A program made the position numbers and the translations under genes. From Zonotrichia leucophrys gambelii (lineage: Eukaryota > Chordata > Aves > Passeriformes > Passerellidae), in NCBI RefSeq assembly GCF_028769735.1, contig NC_088173.1, forward strand, positions 12,731,038-12,795,037: 64,000 nt of DNA, written 5' to 3'. Under the pieces are notes generated by a model. The model was given only the letters and a program-made list of their open reading frames with translations. It did not search any database and had not been told where the DNA came from. This document shows positions 46,446 through 57,990 of the stretch, in pieces. The stretch's first letter is position 1; each line of letters starts with the position of its first letter.

Positions 46446-48412
46446 AGTTACAGGAGTTACCACTATAACTCAGAGCTTTGAAAATGAGGATACATAGTGT
46501 CATGTGTGGACAGCTTCAGTCAATCATCCATGTTTCTATTTGGACAAAAATAATATGTACAATAACTGGCATGTATGGAAATATGGATGCTTCCCTGGTT
46601 TAGGCTTGACACCCTTAGAGGAAAATTACTTAGTTTATTTTTCTTAGGACTGTGTACTTTTCCTTTTCCCAAATTGTTTTGTCCTCTGCTTTGCACAGGC
46701 AGTCTGTATGCAGAAGGGGAACACTCACAAGTTTTGTGCAATGTCGGTAGTTAAGAATAGAAAAGAATGCCTGCCTCATTGTCTTGGAGAAAGAAAATAT
46801 ATCAAAGCGTTTATAGCAAAGAGAGAAATTAGACAAGAAGTTTTGCTTTCTTGTTCAGGATACTCTTAATTTGCAGGTGGACATTGGAAAGAAGTACAGA
46901 CTGACAGCTGTGAGTTGCAGAGATAGAAGCACTTGGATGCACTTTGCAGTTTTTTACAGACACTTACAAATTGAACACATATCTGACCTTTCTATCTCAA
47001 GGGTATAAATAGCCTCAGGACTCTGTTTTTGCATGACAAAGTCTAGGGCCTGTCACATACCGTGGTCTAGGGTTTGCTGGGCAACAACTCACATCATATA
47101 TAGATAAATATTACTTCAGCCTTTAGCCATGCTAGAGTAAGGAGAACTGGCCAGCACAATAATCTATTGCTAACTTTATTATACCACAAAAACTACTCCT
47201 TTTTTGAGCTATAATTTATAATACTGACCTAATTTTATTTCAAGATAGTTGATTATTAAGACATAGCTGAAGAAGCTTTTTCTTGGCCTAGGAAATATAT
47301 TGCATTCTATCTGTGCCAAAACAAAGACACTAATGGATTATTAAAAAAAATATGTACACATCCATTTTAAAAAATGAGTACTTCAAGGGCAGTACACAAG
47401 CTGCTTTCATGGTGTTAAATGGACTAGTGGAAGAGGTTGACCAATATCTATTTTTGTGCAGAATAAATGCATGGTTTCAAGCCAAGGAAGTGCCTTTAGG
47501 ACAAACTGAGACAGTTGCTGCTGATTCCAAGGTCAAAGTATGGCTCAGTAAGCCATTTATCTGAGTGAGTGTTGAGCAGGGGACTTAGTTCTGTAAGCAG
47601 GAGCTGGATATCCGTCTGAAATACATCTGAAACTTCCTCTTGTGGATGTAAATGCCTTAAATCAGATACATAGACTCCAGTAAGACGCAGAGGAACATCT
47701 GACAATTATGAAAGGAGTCTTCAAAAAACAGTTGAGTAAGGAATTGTATAAACTAGCTCAGAGACCAAAGAAAGGAAAGATTTAGATTAGATTCCTAAAG
47801 TAGGGGACGATGCATAGCTCCAAATTTTCCTCTGCCATTAACTTTTGTATATTTGTGTGTTCTTCAGTTCTTATATGTATACTGTTCTGTCTATTTCTTC
47901 CTGAGTGTAGGTGTGCACGCAAGCACAAATGCATGAGAACACACACACATCCACAGACTTTCAGATTTTCTAACAAAATGTCTTTTATAAAAGCTCACAT
48001 TGGTCTTTTCCTTTGTCTGGCTCTTTCCTAGTGTAGCCTTTCATATTCTCTTACCAAAACAAAGTTAACAATACTTATTTTTCCCTGTGAAGATAATTTT
48101 TCATTTAATTATTGTTGTTATTTCTTTGTAACATCACCAGTCTTTAAGAAATTTCCACAGTTTGAAATAGATTAATGTACTGTCATGAAGCCTTTCTAAT
48201 TCTTATAACAAGGATTCTTTGTCAGTGATATATTTGCACTAAACACCAATCTTTTAGATGTTATTCCAATGCTAGATGAATGTCAGTCCAGCTTTGTTGC
48301 AATGGCAAGCAAATGACAGGTTAGCATTTATGAAACACTGCCCTCTTGTGCCTCAGTAAAATGAGATTAGAAAGAGAAATATGTGCAGATTTTCTTCTTT
48401 CTCTCTCTCTCT
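46446..48412. other. Gene-poor DNA
   Basis: AT-rich, with no supported gene or repeat family. Short frames of 60-73 codons look random. Confidence 0.45.
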
Positions 48413-48461
48413 TTTGTTTTTGGTTTGGTTTGGTTTGATTTGGTTTTGGTTTTGTTTTGTA
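48413..48461. repeat. TTTGG-rich simple repeat
   Basis: Imperfect pentanucleotide run of TTTGG/TTTTG units. Simple sequence only. Confidence 0.85.
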
Positions 48462-48610
48462 GCTACAAGTAAAAATTATGATGACATACTCAGCTCACAT
48501 TTTGCTGGATTAGACCAGCTTCCTGCTTCCTTTGATAATTTAATCTCTTTTTTGTAGGCAAAAGAACAGGAAATGTTTGCTTATTTTTTTATTAGTAGTG
48601 GATGAGCGGA

Positions 48611-48658
48611 GAAGAAAAATAAATTCTCAGAACAGAAGAAAAATAAATTCTCAGAACA
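48611..48658. repeat. 24-bp tandem repeat, two copies
   Basis: GAAGAAAAATAAATTCTCAGAACA occurs at 48,611-48,634 and again, identically, at 48,635-48,658. Confidence 0.9.
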
Positions 48659-49609
48659 GAAGAGGCAAGATGAAAAATTATATGGCAGGAAGATGTGCAT
48701 GCAACTACAAATGAAATAAATATATGCAAATACACTAAAATAGAAAACACAGAAGGAAAAATAGGGTGATGATTTCTAAAAAAAGCCCAACTTGATATTT
48801 TATTAAGTGGTGAGCAGTGTCCCAGTGGCACATCAGAGATCATGTAAATCCATCTGTCTAATAATTAATTAATAAATAATTCCATTAGGAAAAAAAAAAT
48901 TAACATTTATATATAACTGAGGGTTTTTTCTGAGTATAGTGAGAAGGTGGCTACAAAACTGAAAATAAGACAGACACTTGTGCTTCCTACCTTGGAGGAG
49001 ATCTGCCACGTACCAAACTTGCTTCCAACAAACATTCATTTCAGGCCTTGCTAAAAGCTATGACTGAAGTGAGCAAAGATTGACACCTCCTTGGGACCAA
49101 AACTTTCAACAAGACTTTGTAAGATCATCTTTATGCTGGGCTTAGTCTGTATTTAGAAGACTTCAGGATGTCTATCTAAGTCTGACAACCAGCTTGCTTG
49201 TAGCAAAACCTTGTAAATTATATAAAGACATTTGTAAATTATATAAAAACATTAAACCTAAAAGCTGATGCTTCAGTATTTATGTTGCTGGGAAAAGCCC
49301 CATATCAACAAAAAACCTTTCTGAAATGAAAACTCTTACAAGACTGCTAGTGCTGCTGCTGACTCATACAGTCAGGTTTGAGGGCAGAAAATGATATAAA
49401 ATAGAAAGGAAATCAATAGCATTTTCCTAGTTTTCAAAAGCTCATGTGATCAATTTGCAGCCATAGCTGTTCTTCACAGGTCAGTTTATCACACATGGAT
49501 AGTAAAATTAAAAACTGAAGAAAAAGTTCTCAGCATTTACAAGGCAGTTAGATAAGATGGAATTGCTTACTACATACTAAACGTGTAACATTTATTTTTT
49601 CCATTGCAA
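48659..49609. other. Gene-poor DNA with a 21-bp tandem repeat
   Basis: No gene. TGTAAATTATATAAAGACATT at 49,212-49,232 is repeated with one change at 49,233-49,253. Confidence 0.6.
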
Positions 49610-49953
49610 TCACTGTGTCGTCTGTTTCATCGCAGCATGTTTCCTTGTGCTATCCCTCACAAAGCAGGGAGCTTCCATTAAATACTTCATTGCTGTGTTA
49701 AACCAGAACTCATGATCCTGCCTGGCATCAGAGCTTTCACATGATGCACTTAATCTTCTTGAGTTTGAGAATTTTCCATTGGAAATCCAGCAGCGAAAGT
49801 GATATAGCTCTTTTTGTGGCATTTGTGAACTTCTGTCTCCATTCTCAGACCCGTTTAGAAGCCATTTGCCTAAGAATTGTTCCATATTTTTTGTAATCTC
49901 TGGACTCTGATATGACTTTTCCATAACACAGAGAACATCATCCCCTTCCTTGG
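49610..49953 (-). CDS. Unidentified minus-strand ORF with poly(A) signal
   Basis: An in-frame stretch opens just after a TAA near 49,960. It includes an ATG at 49,924 and runs 104 codons to a stop at 49,612-49,610. An AATAAA lies about 15 nt past the stop (near 49,590). Residue use (Cys, Asp, His, Trp, Glu, Arg) is less biased than random AT-rich translation, and codons show no low complexity. I see no signal peptide, membrane helix or known motif, and no good 3' splice site. It could be a terminal exon, a retrogene scrap or chance. Confidence 0.25.
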
Positions 49954-52455
49954 GTTACATTTGGCCATTACTCCAAGCACAATTTTTCAGTGCCTTGTAC
50001 ATCTGAAATTCTACCTGTTCTAAATCTAAAGAGGGGGTGGGGAAAGACTGGAGTCTGTGTTAAAATTTCTTGTTACTAATAAGAGCAAGAAAAGTGCCTT
50101 TTCAGGCATGTAGCTGATGATCTGCAAACCTGGATGATCTGATCTGAGTCTACTTAAAGAGTATGCAAGTCTTCATGTTGCAACCTATGATCCTAAATCC
50201 TTGATCAGCCTATTGGAGTGTGCTAGGGCTTCTGCTCCTCACATATGCTCAGAGATGCTTCCAGGGAAGAGCCAAGCATAACAGAAGGTAGAAGTAGAAG
50301 TTGTTAATCTGACACAAAGTTGGGATGTGTGCTGGCTCATGTATGGACAGGACCCAACTGTAAGCTGCAACATAAATTAGACTCACTCTTCTGTGTTAAT
50401 CCAACTACTTCTACTGTTAATCCAACTTTTAGTAAGTGATGATGAAGAAAAAAATTTTTCAAGCCTCCATTGAAAGATTTTTATCCTTCTCCCAGAATTC
50501 TGTGGATGTCTCCCCAAGGAGAAAAAGGTTCTAATTTAGTCAGATCAGAATCACTTTCTTCATTCATTTGCTGTAAATGTGAAAGATTTCTAATTGTTTA
50601 TAGGAAGAAAACAGCTTCATGGATTAGCATAAAATAATTCTGAAAATTTGGCAATATATATGACTCCAAAGTTGTTTTTTAGAAAAGCTATTTTCAAAAT
50701 TTTCAGCTGGTAAGTATTTGTGAGGGAGAATGTATTGAGTTGAGAGACAGTCAGTTTCTGAGTGAATCATTAGTTGTCCTGTCACAGTTAAGAGAAGGGC
50801 AGCATTGTATCCCCAAAATATAGTAGTGACAGCAGTGCAGTGAAGATATTTCTATTAGAATGAGCTGATCCTGATTTTGGGTGCTTTTGAATAGAAACGG
50901 CTTAAAAGTAAAGCTAGCAAAGTTCAAGGGGAGAAGAAGCATGCAGACAAGGGCTATGGATAAAATGAATTATCATTGCCTTCTTCCAAGAAGCTAGGGA
51001 AATCCTCCTTTTGCTTGGCATGGCTAAAATACTATTGGATAGAACTGCAATGCTTGTATTTATGTGATAGATCTGTGCTCATCTGTGCAAGTAGCTGTCA
51101 AGCAAGAAAGAACAAAAAAGTCTGTGTTTTCTTCAGAGCTCTCAACCAAATCACACAGATGTTAGCAAAACTGTGGATGGAATCTTTCCGCAATCAACAG
51201 ATACATAAGGCAAAATATTTGAAAATTGTACTTTCTTCTGGGCAGTTTGAAAAGTTGATCACGGCATTAATTTACAGTGTGGGGTTGTGAGGATTCTAAT
51301 CACTCCCAAAAATGACTGGAGGGAGTGGTGACTCCTCAGCTTCATCACTCTACATCAGGAACCTTTCTACTCATAAGCTCTGACCCAGGGATCTGGCCCT
51401 ATCACACACAGTTCCTCATCAGGACACCTAAATAATTGTAGATCATAAAGGTGTTCCTCTGCTCTTGAGCTGAACACTTAAGAACTACAATTCAATTCCA
51501 GCATGCTTAATTCTGTGAGATACAAATATTGAAAAAAGATGATACCCAATATAGAGAAAGACTCCTCATATCTTTTAAATAAAAAGAGCAAGTTAAAATT
51601 TCATTGATGAAAAGTCTCTACTTTTGACTGCTGTTTCATCCTGTGTCCTAAAATCAATTTGTTATAAGAGTTCTCCACAAACTTACAAATATAATCAATA
51701 CTTTATTAACTAAGTCTTTCTTAACAAATTAAATAATCTCCCTAATTAAACTCTTGAGTGACTGAGTAACAAGACTTCCTAAGTGAGTCATTGGCCTCAG
51801 ACCATATTATGTGGTAACCATAGGGAAAATAGGCAGTAGGAAGAGTGGAGAGGAGGGGTGTTCATGGAGACACACTTGTTAATTCCTCTTCTTTTCTCCA
51901 GCTGTTACAAAGCCTTTCAATCTCATGCCAAATGCCTTTGCTACTTGTGGTGTGTACCAAATATTACGTGTGTGACTCTGCCTTAGTAATTTCCAGATAT
52001 TTATGTCTATCTGATACCTTATATGTCATAAGACACTATAGACTTTTCCTGTAAGTCAAAAGCATTTTACAATTCTTCAGACTGGGGGAAAAATATTAGA
52101 ATCACTATTTGAACTTCGTGTAAGAGGTGGAGCATCTCCTCAGCTAGAAAAAAACTTGCTAGTAAAGATCCAGGAAAAAATTCTGAATGAGGAAGAATAC
52201 TACTTCTGTTATTTTTCCTGGAGAAACTCACTCCACTATTACACATTTGTACGCTGGCTTGATCCACTATTTTTGGGTACGCTGCCTTTTTAGAGCAATC
52301 ATTGCCTCCAATTCTTCCTATATGAACTGAGACATATTCAATGAACTCTTCCTTGTCTTGTTCATGGTCTGGAAGAAAATGGATGAGCTTTAGAAAAGCT
52401 CTACACTTATTCAGAAAACACATTGAACTTCTAATTTTTCCTACTTCAAACTTAC
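49954..52455. other. Gene-poor DNA
   Basis: AT-rich, with no repeat family or gene I can support. A 104-codon plus-strand frame at 50,976-51,290 has no recognisable feature. Confidence 0.4.
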
Positions 52456-52574
52456 CATATTTGAAGAAGGCTTGTAAGCAGGTTTGGCCTACAGCAATTA
52501 TAATGTTTTGAGATTTTGGTTTTAGAGCTCTGGGGCATTCATTGCTTCCTAAACATGGGAATGGACATATACTA
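52456..52574 (-). CDS. Candidate internal exon, unknown product
   Basis: The minus-strand interval is 119 nt, preceded by a good acceptor (ATTTTATTTTCTTACAG ending at 52,575) and followed by a strong donor G|GTAAGT at 52,455. It is open in one frame (phase 2 in, phase 1 out) and encodes a Cys-containing segment (CPFPCLGSNECP, then a short hydrophobic patch). The open frame continues past both splice sites, 187 codons in all, so splicing is inferred only from the site sequences. No family recognised. The phase-1 donor would fit either phase-1 acceptor of the 15.98-kb candidate exon, but the distance is 36 kb and the fit may be chance. Confidence 0.3.
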
Positions 52575-53101
52575 CTGTAAGAAAATAAAATGAATAAAAT
52601 ATATGTTTTGTAATATGTGTTTCTGAACATCTGGAGGAAACAGTTCTCTTTTCAGAGAAAAAAAATAATTTTTCCTCTTGAGATACTAAAAAAGCAAGGG
52701 AAGGAGGTGCAAGAACTAGCTACTGATACTCCCCAGATTCATTCATTCACTATAAATTTGCAGGATACTATATATCCTAAGTCATCATCTAATCAATAAT
52801 GCTATATAAATTCTATTTTGTATCAGATGAGAAATATGAGAAAACCTATTACTTTGAGTTAATTGTGAGCAAAAAATTCAACTCTGTTGAGAAAAACACA
52901 AAAAAGCTGTATATGAGTTTTATATGGTTCCTTAAGCATTTTCACCGTCCATTAATCAAACCTATTGAATGGAAGGCCAGAGGCAAGAACATAGTAAGAA
53001 ATTTGTTGATAGTCAGGAGAAATACAGAATGTATTCCATGTTTCTGAAATGCACAGGGTATAACAAAGGCTAATACAGTGGAGCAATGAAGGTGGCTCCT
53101 A
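52575..53101. other. Gene-poor DNA
   Basis: AT-rich. Two adjacent plus-strand frames (60 and 82 codons) have no motif. Confidence 0.4.
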
Positions 53102-53262
53102 ATCCTAGAATCCTAGAACGGTTTGGGTTGGAAAGGACCTTAAAGATCGTCTGGTTCCAATCCCTCTGCTGTGGGTGGAGACACCTTCCATTACGCCAGA
53201 TTGCTCAGAAACCCATCAGCCTGGCCCTGAACACCTCCAGGGATGGAACTCCATGTTCTCTC
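53102..53262 (-). mobile_element. CR1: CR1 LINE 3' fragment, minus strand
   Basis: Begins 'cctagaatcctagaacggtttgggttgg' and continues 'aaaggaccttaaagatcgtct', the reverse complement of the standard CR1 3' end, then the 'gacaccttccattacgccag' and 'ctccagggatgg' blocks. Truncated short copy. Confidence 0.9.
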
Positions 53263-56200
53263 TTGGCTAAAGCTGTAGCCCCATTGAGCAGCAAGGCCAC
53301 TGTTGTCTTTGCCAGTGAGATGACACAGTTTTTGTATGAAATTGAAAGGCCTCGGAACTGAGGCTTGTTGATTTTGTCACCAGTCTGTTTGTTGTGAGAA
53401 GGTGTTGTTCTTTGGTAGCAAATGTCTCCTGTTATGGCGTGGACTACAGGCCAGGAATAATAGCAGGAAAAAAGATCTGAGTGCACATTTTGGATTACTT
53501 AACAGTCAGTCTTTTAAAGATCATCTGTCATATCATCCAGCTTATATTTGACTGCAGCATAATATTGCTACAGCCCTAGACAATGCTTGTCAGAACCAGC
53601 AAGTACAGGAAAAATACCACTAACCATTAAAGTTACATGTGATAATACCTTCAAGAAAAAAAAAAAGGCAATGGCAAAAAATTAAAAACTGGTCTAGGAA
53701 AAGAAGTTCTTTATTCTTAATACCATTTACTTCAGATTTTTCAGCTACAAGAACTAATTACAAATGTGAAGTTTGTTGTCAGACTTCCATCTGTGCAGTA
53801 TGAGTAGGTAACAGGATATAGTATACTCAATGCAATGAAGTTAGGAAGGAAAATATTTCTACAAGGTAATTGATGTAATGCAGAACACTTGATCACTCAC
53901 AAATGTATAAAAGGTAACTGAGACATAAGAAAGGAAATAAATTATTTCAAAATGAGGATTTTCAGATTTAAAAGCTAGTAGCTTTGAAATAAAAATATGA
54001 AAATTATCCAGGATATTCTCATGAAGAAATCAGTCTTGAGATGTATAAAACACAAATTGAACACAGATACAGAATTTTTAATCAAGGTTTCCCTCTCTCT
54101 TTTATTTTGTGTCATGCCCTATAAAAATAATTTCTGAAGAAACATTTCATGAAAGACATCAAACATATAAGCAATCAGACCTGCCAGGAAAGGAAATGAA
54201 GATGAGACTGGAACAAGTTTGAATCTCATTAGAATTCCTGCCTGGGAGGTTATTGTTAACCTATTTTCCTTCTCCTTTCAGAAGCCATTATTTGTGCCAG
54301 TTAGAAGAGTAGAAAGAAGTAAAAGAGGGAGACACAATGAAGGGCTTCTTAACCTTTAAATCACACCTAACCTGTGTAAGTAGTCTGACTTATGGGAGAT
54401 ACTGATGCCACTGATACTATAATCATCTTTATCTGGAAGCACAAGTGCAAAATTATTGTGACAAGAAAATTGTGTAAAATGAGGCATATTGTTACTATAT
54501 CTAAAACTGCTCAGATTTATGTGAAGCATATAAATAGAGCTGCTTCAACAAAGGTTTTTATAAATTCTGATCTCATCCACAGACTATGGTTTTGCCTTTC
54601 ACTCTGTGATAACTGAAATAATGTAAATCACTGAAAGCACAGCTCATGGGAAATGTGAGAAATGCAGTTATTGCTAGAGATTACAAAACTTCCCCCTTGC
54701 TCACAAACTTATAATTCATTTTTTAGCACAACATTTGAAATTAATAAGCCAAGTGAGCAAATATGAATTTATATGGGGCTATGTTACTACATTTTTCAGT
54801 ACTTTCTGAAGTTGTTTTGCCACCTCAACATCTATTCCCAAGTAAGAAATTTCAAAGTAAACCCTATAAAAAAAGTTTTGTCCAGTATGTGATAATTTCA
54901 TGTTGATAAAAACATAGGAAAAGGTAACAACTTTGTTTTCATTTGGCAGATGCCCAGAAGAGATATACTAAAAAGCTGGGTCTCAGCTATCATGAATAGT
55001 TTTTCCTCATGCTCATATATATGTTTTACATGGTCAACATTCTTGCTTTCTTTGGTCAAGAAGTAAAGAGGTAGAAAATGTGGCTTAATTTCTTTGAAAA
55101 GCTAGAAAACTATTAAGATTTCAATGATCTAGGTTCACTTGCTCAATATTGACTTTATGTGCTATTATACACATCTTTTATTCCCAACAGTAGATGTACT
55201 CTTGGCAAATTATTGCTGTAACAGACAAGTCGGTCGGAGCAAAGATTCTAGGTTGAAAGAAATATTAATTGAAATATAAACCTTCTCTATACAAATACAC
55301 TGAAATTTATTGGAGAGATGGGAATTTGTTCTTAAAGGAGTGACACCTTCCTTCTTGGACTACTTCTCACCATCTGAGTGATAAAATACCCAAGGGGCAA
55401 TATAAATGGAAATATATAAGAATTACATGGTCTTTATTCAAGAGTAGAAAACAGAAGGTTGGTTGCATAGTAAAGTATTTCTAACTCAGCAAATCTCCAA
55501 AGATACAGATTCTCACAACTGATCTGCCAACTTTCACAGCATCTTGGCAGTCCACAGTAACATTTGCACATCTAACATTTGCATTTTCTGCTGCCAGTTC
55601 TTGATGTCTAATAAACACATCTTAAGTGACATTATCATTACATTGTCATCTTAATCAACAGCAATATTCATTATATTTCTCTGCTATGGAAAAGTACAAT
55701 TTGAAGATAATAAGCACTCGAAATTGAAGGAAACAGTGACAGCTTTCTATCATAAGGTTGTTGAGCCCATAGCCCACAGGCACTCTAACTGCAGCCTTGT
55801 TTCCTCTCTGTGGTGTTAATGACTATACATATTTCTCCTCTTAGTTTTCTTTCTGAAGCACTATGCTTCTGAAAAACATATTTTTGTGCTATCGTGGCTC
55901 TCAGATACAAGGTGTTATTTATCTGGAGTAGCTAAAGAGAATACTCACTGCCTTGCAAATTTTAAAAATCTAGGATGTCAACAGTGTTGACATGGGATTA
56001 CTCCACTCAAAATTCTTTACTCTGATAATTCTTCACTTTTAGAAGGAAAATTAATCACCTATTGATCTATGTGAAACATAATCAAATCTGGAAAAAATAA
56101 AACATGTCATCTCTGCTCCTGATATGCAATGAACTTGGAGGCAGTGCTCAAAAAGAAAAAAGGATAAAAAATTGCTGAACTTTGAGGCTTGTTGTGATGA

Positions 56201-56999
56201 ATTATAATCCATTATCTAGTCCCACTACTTAGTTGATGTAAGTTAATACTTGCAAAAAGACAGAGACTTCTAATCTCTGATTGAGCCTTATGGACAGAAA
56301 ATATACTTAGATTTTTGCTGACAGTTGCTGTAGGTAGTGTTCTTTAGTCAGCATGGTGCTCTTTCAGTGAGTGTACACCACAGTGAATATAGTGTAAATA
56401 GATGTACTAGCACTAAATGGGTCATATGTTGACATCACTGTAATTATGAGATCATGAATATTAATCAAACCTAACAGCCTGAGTTTTTACTCAGGTTCTC
56501 AGGACACAATGGCAGCTATTTACAAAGTCTAACAGAATTCAGTAGGTCTAGAATGAATATAGCTGCATTATGACCATCTTGGTCTTGATCTTGGCTGCTA
56601 TATTTTATCAGTTGTTTTGGAATCCAGGTTCATCACTGATGCATACCAAATGCTAAATTGAAATTTCTATGGCATTTCTCAATGGGAAATAACTCTTGAT
56701 CACATTTAAGAATGCTGAGATCTTCAGAATCAAGGTCAGTCAACTCCTGGATAAATGTGGGCATTCACATGAATCTTTTGAAAGGAGCAGTTCACATCTC
56801 ATGTACAGTGTCACTTGATTTTAAATGCTTTCCCCTTTACTGTATTTCATCTCTGGCAACAGCTCAGTCAAAATAGAACCATGAAGATACAGATTGCTGA
56901 TATGCAGGAAATATGCCATACAAAATCAATTTTCTGGGCTAAAACACTCAGTACACATCCCACTTTGGACTTATTGTAAATGTATCTACTACTGACTTC
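53263..56999. other. Long gene-poor stretch
   Basis: AT-rich, with no gene, RNA or repeat family recognised. A-run at 53,657-53,669. Confidence 0.5.
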
Positions 57000-57414
57000 A
57001 TTAAGGGCAAGTCCTACCTGACCAACTTAGTAGCCTTCTGTGATGGAGTGGCTACATCTGTGGGCAAGGAAAGTGTTACAAATGTCATTTGCTTGCACAT
57101 CTGTAAGGCCTATAACACAGGCAGTGAGAACATCCTTCTCACTCACTTGGAGAGGCGAGGAGTTGATGATTGACATTTTGTGGATAATGAATTAACTGGC
57201 CGGTTGCATCCAGGGTGTAATGGTCAGCAGCTCAAGGTGCAAACAGAGATCAGCGATGGGTGGTGTCCCTTGGGGGTCTGTAGTGGGACTGGTATTGTTC
57301 AATGTCTTAATCAATTGCATAGGCAGTGGGACTGAGTGCACCCTCAGCAGCTTGGTAGGTGACACCGAGCTGAGTGGTGACATATATAGATGGATAGGTA
57401 GATAGATAAATAGG

Positions 57415-57482
<68 letters not shown>

Positions 57483-57712
57483 GACTAGATGCAAAGAAGA
57501 AGTATTTTCCATCATGAATATCAAACCACAGGAACAGGCTGCCCAGAGAGGGGATAGGTGCTCAATCCCTGTAAGCATTCAAGACCAGGTGAGATGGATG
57601 TCTGAGCAACCTGGTCTTGTTGAAGACGACTCTGCTCACAGCAGGTGCCTTGGACTAGATGACTTTTAAAGGTCCCTTCTAACTCAAACTACTACATGAT
57701 TCTATGAAGACT
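57000..57712 (+). mobile_element. CR1: CR1 LINE, RT to 3' end, with GATA insertion
   Basis: Plus-strand CR1. The translated RT part includes a degenerate GSVVGLVLFNVLIN block followed by a VGDTELSG piece at about 57,277-57,377. The 3' UTR follows ('aggctgcccagagagg', 'ttggactagatgacttttaaaggtcccttctaac') and the copy ends 'acatgattctatg'. A GATA microsatellite replaces sequence between the RT part and the 3' UTR. Stops and deletions throughout. Confidence 0.9.
57385..57480. repeat. GATA microsatellite inside CR1
   Basis: Imperfect GATA/GGTA units lead into a pure (GATA)16 run at 57,417-57,480. It interrupts the CR1 copy. Long pure tetranucleotide arrays like this are usually length-polymorphic. 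Confidence 0.95.
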
Positions 57713-57739
57713 CAACTTGGACCATCAAGCTGGCCTCAG

Positions 57740-57990
57740 CTGAAGGAGAGTAGGCTTAGATTAGGTATTAGGATAAAATTCTTTAAGGGTGGTGAGGTAC
57801 TGGAACAAGTCGTCCAGAGAGGTTGTGGATGCCTCATCCCAGGAAGTGTTTAAGATCAGGCTGGATGGGATCCTGAGAAATCTAGTCTAGTGGCATATGT
57901 CTCTGTCCATGCAAGAGAGATTGAAACCAGATCTTTAAGGTTGCCTCCAACCGAAAACGTTTTGTGGTTCTATTCTATGATTCCATAATC
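57740..57990 (+). mobile_element. CR1: Second CR1 3' fragment, plus strand
   Basis: Repeats the CR1 3' pattern directly after the first copy: 'aggcttagattaggtattagg', 'ggtactggaacaagtcgtcc', 'aggctggatgggatcctgag', ending 'ttctattctatgattccat'. More diverged in places than its neighbour, so it is a separate insertion and not a duplicate. Confidence 0.85.

Noticed and set aside
52067..52630. The whole 187-codon minus-strand frame as one gene
   Set aside because: No domain or start context, and the frame runs straight through strong splice motifs. Only the 119-nt splice-bounded part is kept, as a weak candidate.
57192..57578. 128-codon minus-strand frame with a repeated SIYL motif
   Set aside because: It is a translation of the GATA microsatellite and flanking CR1, not a gene.
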